The notes under the pieces are model-generated. The model was not told the origin of the DNA. It worked only from the letters and a program-made list of their open reading frames with translations, and searched no databases. From Pseudonocardia kujensis (lineage in GTDB: Bacteria; Actinomycetota; Actinomycetes; Mycobacteriales; Pseudonocardiaceae), in the NCBI RefSeq assembly GCF_021283305.1, contig NZ_JAJSOK010000020.1, forward strand, positions 1 through 64,000: DNA of 64,000 nt, written 5' to 3'. Position 1 is the first letter of the stretch. Each line of letters starts with the position of its first letter. Position numbers and translations under genes: made by a program. This document shows positions 15,136-22,780 of this stretch, piece by piece.

Positions 15136-15696
15136 TCAGCGGCTCGTCCTGCTCCGACCGCGGTCGACCGCGCCGACGATGACCTTGACGGCGAGGCCGA
15201 GGACGACGAGGTCGGTGATCATCTGACCGGTGACCAGGTTACGGGCCGGTTGGGTGCGGGCGGTGATGTCACCGAACCCGACGGTGCTGAACACGGTGAC
15301 CGTGAAGTACAGGCCGTCGGTGTGGGTCAGCGGCCCGCCGAAGCTGTCGGCGGACAGCCCGGCCAGGACGACGTAGGTGGCGGCGAACAGCAGCAGGAAG
15401 AACGGCACACTCGTGGCCAGCGCCTCCACGGCGCGCAGCATCGGGAACGGCGACCGGATGATCCAGCGGACCTGAACGGCGACCAGGGCGACGAATCCCG
15501 CCAGCCCGATCAGCAGCATGGTCAGCGCCGCCGGGACCGAGCAGTGATTCAGGGGCAACACGTAGTACAGCGTCACCAGTGCGACGACCGACGCGGTCAC
15601 CCGCAGGATCGTCCAGGCGATCCGGCCCGAGGAGGGTCGGGCCTCCGCCGGCCCTCGGGCCGGCGTGCCGTCGGGGCCGGTCACGATGCCCACCAC
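15136..15696 (-). CDS. two-helix potassium channel (ion transport 2)
   Basis: A 186-residue membrane protein with four hydrophobic stretches. Two N-terminal helices are followed by a pore module: FFLLLFAATYVVLAGL, then THTDGLYFTVTVFSTVGFGD and the inner helix LVTGQMITDLVVLGLAVKVI. STVGFGD is the K+ selectivity filter. No RCK domain is attached. A paralogue with the same YYVLPL and FFTVTVFSTVGFGD-type segments lies at 18221-18760 on the other strand. A dormancy-type box lies about 130 bases upstream. The start is GTG 15696; GTG 15693 is an alternative. Confidence 0.85.
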   Translation of the reverse strand: MVGIVTGPDGTPARGPAEARPSSGRIAWTILRVTASVVALVTLYYVLPLNHCSVPAALTMLLIGLAGFVALVAVQVRWIIRSPFPMLRAVEALATSVPFFLLLFAATYVVLAGLSADSFGGPLTHTDGLYFTVTVFSTVGFGDITARTQPARNLVTGQMITDLVVLGLAVKVIVGAVDRGRSRTSR

Positions 15697-15824
15697 AGTG
15701 TCGTCGCCCGCATCCTGCGTCTCCCCGCGGAGGTCACCCGACCTCGCGCTCAGCCCGCATCCGGGACACGACCTCGTGGCGCGCGACCCCTTCGCCGATC
15801 GTCACCGGGCGACGCGAGCCCGGT

Positions 15825-15840
15825 CAGGGCCGAAAGCCTC
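15825..15840. promoter_or_regulatory. dormancy-type box (CAGGGCCGAAAGCCTC)
   Basis: It matches 12 bases of the CAGGGYCGAAGGNCCC motif that recurs between 48 and 64 kb. It lies upstream of the minus-strand K+ channel gene (start 15696) and after the RsbW-like gene (end 15883). Its right half is weak. Confidence 0.4.
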
Positions 15841-15882
15841 CGGAGCCGGGTGGCCTTCGTTCCGCCCGCGGTGCACGCGGGG

Positions 15883-16506
15883 CTAGTCGAGGCCGGGTAA
15901 CGGGATGCCGACGCCGTGCTCGACGGGCGAGACGGGGCTGAGCATGCGCACGACGGTTCCCGAGGTCCCGGGGGTGAACCAGCCGGCACCGGGCAGGCCC
16001 GAGGCGGGAGGGCTCGTCCCGTGCCGGTCCTGCGCACCGAGGTGTGCCATGCGCCGCCCCGACTGCGCATCGAAGGAGGTCGTCGACGGGCGGACCGAGA
16101 CCTCGTCCATCAGCTCCTCGATCAGCTCCAGCCCGATACCGAGAGGGGTGCGCCCCTCGACCGGGCGCCACGAGCCGCGGTCCGCCACCGTCAGCGAGAC
16201 ACGCCTGCCCCGTGGCTCGCCGACCAGCTCCGCGTCGGCCCACACCAGCCCCACCACCTGCGCGTACGCGTGCAGGACGACGTTCGACACGGCCTCGTCC
16301 GCCGCCGCCACGATCTCGGAGGCCGGCCCCGCCGCGTAGCCGACCGAACGCAGCCACTGGGTGAGGGAGGCGCGCATCGGGTAGAGGACCTTCTGGAGCG
16401 CCGGCCCTGTCATCTGCCATCGCGTCGACGAGATGGTCAGCTCGGTCGGCGGCTCGAAGAGCCACGATCCGTCCGGAGCCGCGGGCTCCTCGTTCGCTTC
16501 GAACAT
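15883..16506 (-). CDS. RsbW-like anti-sigma/serine kinase ATPase domain protein
   Basis: A 207-residue protein with an HATPase_c_2 (GHKL) fold. SLTQWLRSVGYAAGPASEIV precedes the N-box ADEAVSNVVLHAY, then SLTVADRGSWRP (G1) and TPLGIGLELIEELMDEVSV (G2). Proteins of this type phosphorylate STAS-domain antagonists or bind sigma factors in partner-switching modules. A STAS protein is encoded at 56355-56819, but nothing shows the two are partners. The C-terminal 60 residues lie outside the ATPase domain and are Pro/Gly-rich. The start is ATG 16506. Confidence 0.8.
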   Translation of the reverse strand: MFEANEEPAAPDGSWLFEPPTELTISSTRWQMTGPALQKVLYPMRASLTQWLRSVGYAAGPASEIVAAADEAVSNVVLHAYAQVVGLVWADAELVGEPRGRRVSLTVADRGSWRPVEGRTPLGIGLELIEELMDEVSVRPSTTSFDAQSGRRMAHLGAQDRHGTSPPASGLPGAGWFTPGTSGTVVRMLSPVSPVEHGVGIPLPGLD

Positions 16507-16892
16507 GCGGGCGGCTCCGTGGTTGCTGGGGGCTCAACAACGCTCTGTGCGGACAGACGCGCCGCTCCGGTACCCGGCTCTTGCCGAGGCAAACATCGGG
16601 CGAGCGAGCGGTTCCCGGACGTGACGGGGCGCAATCGGGGATCACATCCGACGTCCCACCCGGTCGGCATGCCCCGTGCACCCGTCGGTACGGCCGTGTC
16701 GGGCCCCGCAACCCGCGTGGCTCACCCTCGCGGGGTGACGTCGTCCTGCGCTCGCGGGCCGCACCCTCGCTTCCGCCCGGCGGCTCGTCCGGGGCGCGAG
16801 GAACGGACATGAGCGTGATCGGCGACGACACCGACGACCCGGCCCGGCGAGCGCCTGCTCGGCCGTCGGTGTGACTCGTCCGGGGTGGCGGG
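16507..16892. other. 386-base gene-free divergent interval
   Basis: It separates the RsbW-like gene (minus) from the DUF389 gene (plus). Short frames on both strands look non-coding and no family similarity is visible. It presumably holds both promoters. No clear inverted repeat or dormancy box was found. Confidence 0.5.
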
Positions 16893-17828
16893 GTGATTCA
16901 TCTACGCGTGGTCAGCCCACCCGATGTCACCGCCGCGCTGATGACCATGCTCCGCGCCGAGCCCGCGGTCACGGACCTCACGCTGATTCCCGGGGCGGTC
17001 AGCCACCCGGACGGGGACGCGGTGGTCTTCGACGTGCTGCACGGGGCGGCCAACGAGGTCATCGGACAGCTGCGCGACCTCGGGCTGGACCAGCGGGGCT
17101 CGATCGTGCTCGACAACGTCGACGCCTCGCTCTCCGCAGTCGCGGACCGTGTCGCGGCCAGGCGTGGACGGTTCCACGAGTTCGCCCCCGTCTGGGCCGA
17201 GGTCGAAGCCAGGATCTCGTTGGAGGGGACCTTCCCGCCCAGCTGGTACACCCTGCTGGTCATCGCCGGGCTCATCGGCGCCGTCGGCATCCTCACCAAC
17301 TCCCAGATCCTCATCGTCGGCGCGATGGTGGTCGGACCGGAGTACGGCGCCATCCTCAGTCTCGCGTTCGGCGTCACCCGCCGCGACCTCACCCGGGTAC
17401 GGCGCAGCGGCGGTGCGCTGGTCGTCGGGTTCACCCTCGCCGTGGCCGGCGCGTTGCTGCTGTCCCTCGTCGTCCGGTGGGCAGGGCTGCAGCCCGAGCT
17501 CTACGCCCTCGGCGTGCGCCCGGTGTCGAACCTGATCGACACCCCGAACTGGTTCTCGTTCATCGTCGCCGTACTGGCCGGGGTGGTCGGCGTCGTCTCA
17601 CTGACCGAGGCGCGGTCGAGCACCCTGATCGGGGTGTTCATCTCCGTGACGACCATCCCGGCGGCATCCGACATCGGCCTGTCGCTGGCCTTCGGCAGCG
17701 GGAGCGAGGCCTGGGGCTCGTTCCTGCAGCTGCTTCTCAACGTCACGGTCCTCGCCGCCGTCGCGATCGTCGGACTCCCGGCGCAGAGGGTCATCTGGAA
17801 GCGGGTCCTCCGACGGGGCAGGGGATGA
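16893..17828 (+). CDS. DUF389 membrane protein
   Basis: A 311-residue protein. An N-terminal soluble domain of about 110 residues (MIHLRVVSPPDVTAALMTML; VSHPDGDAVVFDVLHGAANE) is followed by six hydrophobic segments, starting with SWYTLLVIAGLIGAVGILTN. The conserved membrane segment NSQILIVGAMVVGPEYGAIL is the DUF389 signature. DUF389 proteins are widespread in actinobacteria and have no established function. The start is GTG with GGCGGG upstream. It sits between two paralogous K+ channel genes. Confidence 0.88.
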   Translation: MIHLRVVSPPDVTAALMTMLRAEPAVTDLTLIPGAVSHPDGDAVVFDVLHGAANEVIGQLRDLGLDQRGSIVLDNVDASLSAVADRVAARRGRFHEFAPVWAEVEARISLEGTFPPSWYTLLVIAGLIGAVGILTNSQILIVGAMVVGPEYGAILSLAFGVTRRDLTRVRRSGGALVVGFTLAVAGALLLSLVVRWAGLQPELYALGVRPVSNLIDTPNWFSFIVAVLAGVVGVVSLTEARSSTLIGVFISVTTIPAASDIGLSLAFGSGSEAWGSFLQLLLNVTVLAAVAIVGLPAQRVIWKRVLRRGRG

Positions 17829-18220
17829 CCGGTCGCGCGCAGGCCGCGGCCGCACCACCGCCTGGGCCCGAACACTCGCCGCCGCGGCCGAGGTCGGGCC
17901 CGGCTGGTGCTGGTCCACCGGCGTCTCAGTGTCTGGCCGTGGCGGACCCGTCGGCGAGCCCCTGTCGGGACGTTGGGTCAGGGGCGTCGGGGCGTTGGGC
18001 CCTGCCGACTCGAAGCTCTCCTGTGCCGTCCTGGCAGCCGGCGCTTCGGAGCCGAGGCCAGGACGAACGACAGCCGTTGGTCGCTACCTCCCGTACGGGT
18101 GCCACGTGGGCACGATCCGGCGATCAGTGCCGGCAGGACGTGGATCCAGCGACCCGAGGAGTGGGTTGACGTGGGCGACAGCGACGGTCGACACGGGTCG
18201 GCCCCGAGCGGTGAGGACCC
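17829..18220. other. gene-free interval with tandem GTCGGGRCGTTGGGYC motif
   Basis: No convincing gene. Two near-identical 16-mers occur 22 bases apart: GTCGGGACGTTGGGTC (17964-17979) and GTCGGGGCGTTGGGCC (17986-18001). The second continues to CTGCCGAC, making an inverted repeat with its own start. They resemble the dormancy-type palindromes and lie about 220 bases before the K+ channel gene at 18221, so they may be regulator sites. Confidence 0.4.
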
Positions 18221-18760
18221 GTGAGCACGCCGATGCCGGGCCTGGCCGCGGCCCGTCTGACACCGCGGGAGGTGATCCTCGCAGGGCTGTCGGGCCTGGC
18301 GACGGTGGCATTCTTGGTCGCGCTGTACTACGTCCTGCCTCTGTCCGTGAAGCCCGGCGGAATCACACTGATGATCCTCCTGCTCGGGCTGGCAGGCATC
18401 GCCGGCCTGATCATCTGGCAGGTTCGTGTGATCGAGCGCGCCCCGTATCCGGGCCTCAGGGCGTTCGGGACGCTCGTGCTCGTGGTACCGGTGTTCCTGC
18501 TCCTGTTCTCCGCGGGGTACTTCCTGGCCTCGCAGGCCGACCCGGCCGCGTTCACCGAGCCGCTGACCCGCACCGACGCGCTCTACTTCACCGTCACGGT
18601 CTTCAGCACCGTCGGGTTCGGCGACATCGCTCCGGTCGCCCCGGCCCTACGGATCGTCGTCACCGTCCAGATGGTCGCCGATCTTCTCGTTCTCGGCCTC
18701 GTTCTCAAGGCCATCCTCGACGCCGTGAGCCGCGGGTTGGAGCGCCGGCGATCGGCTTAG
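18221..18760 (+). CDS. two-helix potassium channel (ion transport 2), second copy
   Basis: A 179-residue membrane protein and paralogue of the gene at 15136-15696. It shares LYYVLPLSV, VPVFLLLFSAGYFLAS, the pore DALYFTVTVFSTVGFGD and an inner helix MVADLLVLGLVLKAILDAV. The filter TVGFGD indicates K+ selectivity. No cytoplasmic regulatory domain is present. The GTG start at 18221 follows a GAGGACC stretch. Two such channels flanking RsbW-like and DUF389 genes suggest an old duplication with inversion. Confidence 0.85.
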   Translation: MSTPMPGLAAARLTPREVILAGLSGLATVAFLVALYYVLPLSVKPGGITLMILLLGLAGIAGLIIWQVRVIERAPYPGLRAFGTLVLVVPVFLLLFSAGYFLASQADPAAFTEPLTRTDALYFTVTVFSTVGFGDIAPVAPALRIVVTVQMVADLLVLGLVLKAILDAVSRGLERRRSA

Positions 18761-18958
18761 CTGCCTGCGCTCGACATCCGCCCGGTGGTACAGCCAGGCT
18801 CCATCAGTACCAGGACAATCATCGACGCGGTGATAGACGGCCTCAACTCGGTCGGACTCGCCGGTCCAGGCCAAGCTCGGCAAGGCAGTACCCAAGTACG
18901 TGTATCGCTTGACCGTGCCGGCCGCCGGCCCGTCAATGAAACGCACGTCCACCGCCAT
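18647..18958 (-). CDS. small hypothetical protein (VRFIDGPAAG type)
   Basis: The frame begins MAVDVRFIDGPAAGTVKRYT and continues YLGTALPSLAWTGESDRVEA and VYHRVDDCPGTDGAWLYHRA. It resembles short beta-rich actinobacterial proteins of unknown function that begin V-x-F-x-DGP and end with a W/Y-rich strand. GGAG precedes the ATG without a gap, so GTG at 18952 is the better start. The last 35 codons are low-complexity and run antisense into the K+ channel gene, so the original stop was probably lost. I do not know its function. Confidence 0.45.
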   Translation of the reverse strand: MAVDVRFIDGPAAGTVKRYTYLGTALPSLAWTGESDRVEAVYHRVDDCPGTDGAWLYHRADVERRQLSRSPALQPAAHGVEDGLENEAENEKIGDHLDGDDDP

Positions 18959-19368
18959 CTCCACAGGTTCGACCCCGCTTCGACAGGCACGCAACGTCAT
19001 CCGAGAAGACCGGCCGTTCGACCTGGTCGGCCGCGACCCCGTTCGTCCCCCCGACGAGTGTCGTCCGCCTCTGGTTCCGGGCATCGACTGTGCGGGACGA
19101 CTCGGCGATGAGGGAACGCCCGGGGAAGACGGTCATCGGCGGGACGAGGAGGTCGGGACCGCCACGGAACCGGCTGGGTCGTTCTCGCACTTTCACGTTG
19201 GCAATAGAGGCAGGCGCACTGCAGCGTAGGGTCTGTCAGACCCTGTCGTGGTTCGTGTCCGGCACACACTCTGAGGGCAACTTCATGCCGCCAGAGGGCC
19301 AGCCCCGACATTCACCAGCTACTTGTCACCATCGGGCATGCCTGCCCCGCGTCGAGAAGGATCATACC
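18959..19368. other. 410-base interval without a recognised gene
   Basis: Frames in all directions are short and without family resemblance. The interval holds the upstream region of the minus-strand small gene and of the coiled-coil gene at 19369. I see no repeat or operator that stands out. Confidence 0.45.
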
Positions 19369-19548
19369 GTGCCTGCGCTGCCTGGGAGCCACGAGTTCGT
19401 CGAGAACTCGCAGTACGGGAAGACCCGACGACAACTCGACCGCGAGCTCGCCCAGGCCCGCTCGGAGATCAGCCGCAGCGCCCTCGGCATCGAGGACCAG
19501 CGGAGGCGAGCCGGCAATCTGCGCGAGGCGCGCGGGCAGCTCAACTGA
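19369..19548 (+). CDS. short coiled-coil hypothetical protein
   Basis: A 59-residue frame beginning GTG with AGAAGG 7 bases upstream. After VPALPGSHEFVENSQYGK it is a nearly uninterrupted amphipathic helix (TRRQLDRELAQARSEISRSA, then LGIEDQRRRAGNLREARGQL). Codon use fits a real gene in this genome. No family is recognised. A longer frame to 19090 exists but its upstream part looks non-coding. Confidence 0.45.
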   Translation: MPALPGSHEFVENSQYGKTRRQLDRELAQARSEISRSALGIEDQRRRAGNLREARGQLN

Positions 19549-19691
19549 TGCGGAGGCCAGGTCCTCGTCGCCATCGCCAGACTTCCCGCCCAACGGGTCG
19601 TATGCCGGCGGACCGAGGGAAGCGGCGGGGGTGACAGGCCGCGCCGGGGCCGCCACACCACCCGGACCTGAACTGATCGGAGGCCGAGGGC

Positions 19692-20657
19692 ATGACCGGA
19701 ACCCGGTCCGCCGCCACCGGCTCGCCCGCGCTTCCGCCCGGGCAGATGAGCCAGAACGAGTTCCGCAGGCTGTACGAGCAGCTGCGCGGCACGCTGCCCT
19801 GGGGGCCGGATGACCGGCGCGGGGCGCTGAACCACCTCACGCCCGCGGTCGTGCTCGCCGCCGTCGGCGAGGTCAGGCTGGGCCGCACGGTGTCACTCGC
19901 CGCGCCGGTGGAGGACCGGCCCGCTGCCGACAACCCCGATCCCGCCCGGCACCGCATGAAGGGACCGCTGGGAGCCGAGGCCGGACCGGGCCTGTCGTTC
20001 AGCATGGACCGGATCGCGATGAACATCCACGGCAACGCCGACAGCCACGTCGACGCGCTGTGTCACGTCATCTTCGACGGCACTCTGTACAACGGGGTGG
20101 CCGCGGACACCGTCACGGCGGACGGGGCGGCCGAGCTGTCCATCGAGACCGCGGCCGAGGGCATCGTCGGCCGCGGTGTGCTCCTGGATGTGCCGCGTTC
20201 CCGGGGTGTGCCCTGGCTCGAACCGGGCGACCACGTGACGGTGCAGGATCTGCTCGCGGCCGAACGGGACCAGCGGGTGCGGGTCGGCCGGGGCGACATC
20301 CTGTGCGTGCGGGTGGGGCACCGGCGCCGGCGGACGGAACGGGGCCCGTGGGACGCCGCCGAGGCCCGCGCCGGGCTGCATCCGAGCGTGCTGCCCCTGC
20401 TGGCCGAGCGTCGGATCGCGGCGCTGGCCGGCGACGGCAACAACGACACCGCCCCCAGCGCCGTCGCCGGCGTCGACTTCCCCGTGCACGTCCTGGCCGT
20501 CAACGCGCTGGGCCTGCACCTGCTCGACTACCTGCAGTTCACCGAGCTGGCGCAGGCCTGCGCGGAGGGCGGCCGCTGGTCGTTCCTCTGCGTCATCGCG
20601 CCGTTGCGGCTGCCGACCGCGACGGGCTCGCCGGTCAACCCGGTCGCGATCTTGTAA
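19692..20657 (+). CDS. cyclase family protein (kynurenine formamidase-like hydrolase)
   Basis: A 321-residue protein. ALNHLTPAVVLAAVGEVRLG is the family N-terminus. The metal site is NIHGNADSHVDALCHVIFDG, equivalent to the HxGTHxDxPxH motif. Then come GRGVLLDVPRSRGVPWLEPG and GDILCVRVGHRRR, and the conserved segment ALAGDGNNDTAPS, where cyclases usually have a WGTD-like motif. Members hydrolyse formylkynurenine, isatin or similar amides. The G-N-A-D-S variant differs from classical formamidases, so the substrate is open. It lies 26 bases before the antiporter gene, probably in one transcript. Confidence 0.85.
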   Translation: MTGTRSAATGSPALPPGQMSQNEFRRLYEQLRGTLPWGPDDRRGALNHLTPAVVLAAVGEVRLGRTVSLAAPVEDRPAADNPDPARHRMKGPLGAEAGPGLSFSMDRIAMNIHGNADSHVDALCHVIFDGTLYNGVAADTVTADGAAELSIETAAEGIVGRGVLLDVPRSRGVPWLEPGDHVTVQDLLAAERDQRVRVGRGDILCVRVGHRRRRTERGPWDAAEARAGLHPSVLPLLAERRIAALAGDGNNDTAPSAVAGVDFPVHVLAVNALGLHLLDYLQFTELAQACAEGGRWSFLCVIAPLRLPTATGSPVNPVAIL

Positions 20658-20683
20658 ACGACCAGCTCGAGAAGGGGCGGGCT

Positions 20684-22441
20684 ATGAGCACTGACCAGAT
20701 CCTGTGGGGGATCGGCCTGATCATGGTGCTCGCGGTCGGCTCGCAGGTGCTGGCGAGCCGGCTACACGTTCCGGCGCTGATCATCCTGCTGCCGGCGGGC
20801 TTCGGTGCCGGTGCGCTCACCGAGGTCGTCAATCCGCAGCTCCTGCTGGGGGCGGCGTTCCAGCCGCTGGTCTCGCTGGCGGTCGCGGTGATCCTCTATG
20901 ACTCCGGCCTGGCGCTGGAGTGGGGAAAGGTCCAAGGGCGCGCCCGCCGTGTGGTACCCCGCCTGGTGATCTGGGGGGTGCCGATCACCATGGCGTTCGC
21001 CGCGGTGTTGGCCGGCCCGCTGCTGGGCATGTCGGCCGGGGCGGCGGTGATGACGGGTGCGATCTTGGTGGTGTCCGGGCCGACGGTGGTGGGTCCGCTG
21101 CTGCGATTCGTCCGGCCGACTGACCGCCTCCAGCAAACATTGTCCTGGGAGGGCTCGTTGATCGATCCGGTCGGCGGCGTCCTGGGCGCGGTGGTGTTCC
21201 ATGCAGTGCTCGCGAGCAGCCAGGGCGGGCCCGGTGCTCTGCTGGGGCAGTTCCTCCTGTCGGTCGGCATCGGCGCGGCCGGGGCGGTCGTCGGCGTCGC
21301 GGTGCTCTGGTTCTGCTTGTGCAAGCTCGATCTGGACGATGTGCTCGGCACCGCGGTCCAGCTCGCGTGTGTGGTGGGCATTGCGGCCGTGTGCGACATC
21401 GTCCGCGACGATGCCGGGCTCATCGCCGCGATCCTGACCGGTCTCGCGGTCGGGAACCTGCGGACCTTCGACATTCCGGCCCGGCGGCCCTTCTTCGAGA
21501 CCCTGGTGCAGCTGACCATCGGCGTCCTGTTCGTGTCCATCTCGGCCACGGTCACCCCTCAGTCGCTGCACAACCTCTTGCTGCCCGCCCTCGGGCTCGT
21601 GGCCGCGCTGGTGGTGGTGGTCCGGCCACTGGTGGCGTTCCTCGCCACCATCCGAACCGGGCTGACCCGCGGAGAACGGGCGTTCATCGGCTGGATGGCG
21701 CCGCGCGGCATCGTCGCCGCGGCTACTGCCTCGACCTTCGGGGCGGAGCTCGCCGCCGGCGGGATCGGCGGTGCGTCCGAGATCCTGCCCGTCGCGTTCC
21801 TGGGCATCGTCGCCACCGTCGCGATCTATGGCCTGACCGCCGTCCCGGTCGCCAAGTGGCTGGGCGTCACCCGGCCCGCCCGCAGCCGTCCGCTCATGGT
21901 CGGCGGCGATCCGTGGGTCATCGACCTGGCCTGCGTCTTGCGCACCGCCGGCCTGGAACCCCTGATGTGGGCTCCCTCGGAGTACCAGCGCACCCAGCTC
22001 GAACAAGCAGCCCTCGAGCTGGCCCCCGGCGAGATGCTCGCCTCCGCGATCAGCCAGGGGACCGAGATGGAAGGCGTCACCGCGGTCCTCCTGCTCACTG
22101 ACGAGGACCACTTCAACTCCCTGGCCGCCACCACCGTGGCGGGGCGCTCCGACGTCCCCGTCTACCTTTTGGAACCGAGCTCCGGCACGGTGGCGCCCTA
22201 CTTGCCCGCCGAAACCCTGTTCGCCTCCCCGCTCACCCACCCAGCATTGGCCGCCCGCTACAAGACCGGCGCCCGCATCACCACCCAGCCGTCAGACGGC
22301 GAGGTCCCCCCAGCCACAGACCTCCTGTTCCTGATCAAACCCGAAGGCACCTTGATCCCGGCAACAACCGATCGTCTCCCGGACCCGCAGCCGGGCGACA
22401 CCCTCGTGGTCCTCGGCCCGAGCGAAGAAGCAACGCGGTAA
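20684..22441 (+). CDS. CPA1-type cation:proton antiporter with C-terminal TrkA-like domain
   Basis: A 585-residue protein. About 12 helices occupy residues 1-400, including VILYDSGLALEW, VSGPTVVGPLL, LSWEGSLIDPVGG (with the conserved acidic residue of the antiport site) and WMAPRGIVAAATAS. The C-terminal 190 residues are soluble, resembling a TrkA_N/C nucleotide-sensing unit: GGDPWVIDLACVLRTAGLEP, and LPDPQPGDTLVVLGP at the end. This is the architecture of NhaP/KhaP-type Na+/H+ or K+/H+ exchangers. The start is ATG 20684 after GAAGGGGCGG. Confidence 0.9.
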   Translation: MSTDQILWGIGLIMVLAVGSQVLASRLHVPALIILLPAGFGAGALTEVVNPQLLLGAAFQPLVSLAVAVILYDSGLALEWGKVQGRARRVVPRLVIWGVPITMAFAAVLAGPLLGMSAGAAVMTGAILVVSGPTVVGPLLRFVRPTDRLQQTLSWEGSLIDPVGGVLGAVVFHAVLASSQGGPGALLGQFLLSVGIGAAGAVVGVAVLWFCLCKLDLDDVLGTAVQLACVVGIAAVCDIVRDDAGLIAAILTGLAVGNLRTFDIPARRPFFETLVQLTIGVLFVSISATVTPQSLHNLLLPALGLVAALVVVVRPLVAFLATIRTGLTRGERAFIGWMAPRGIVAAATASTFGAELAAGGIGGASEILPVAFLGIVATVAIYGLTAVPVAKWLGVTRPARSRPLMVGGDPWVIDLACVLRTAGLEPLMWAPSEYQRTQLEQAALELAPGEMLASAISQGTEMEGVTAVLLLTDEDHFNSLAATTVAGRSDVPVYLLEPSSGTVAPYLPAETLFASPLTHPALAARYKTGARITTQPSDGEVPPATDLLFLIKPEGTLIPATTDRLPDPQPGDTLVVLGPSEEATR

Positions 22442-22780
22442 CAGTGAGGAGTGCCGATGAGAATGACGCCGACCGAGCCAAGACGCCGGCGCTCTCCGCG
22501 TCCTCGGGAAGTCCCTCGCCGCACAGGTCCCGCGGAGGTCAGACTGCTCGTCGCCGTTCAAGGCGACACGACGCGACGCTGCTGGCCCCCTGGCCATCCC
22601 CATGGGCGGCAACCCGCAGCTTCCGAAGGGTCACCAGGCCGCCGTGGCGGAGTCGAGCTCCGTCTCCGCGAACGGCTGTAGCGCTCCGCGATGCCATCCG
22701 GTTCGTAGGTGGCGCCGGTGCGCGGGTTCGGCGCCCGCAAGGGGTGTCGCGGCGATGTCGGAAACGGGAGGTGGGTCCGG
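22442..22780. other. 339-base interval without a recognised gene
   Basis: It lies between the antiporter gene and the DUF2252 gene. Frames exist on both strands but none has recognisable protein character. No strong terminator or operator was noticed. Confidence 0.45.

Noticed and set aside
20762..22240. A 492-codon minus-strand open frame
   Set aside because: Antisense shadow of the cation/proton antiporter gene.
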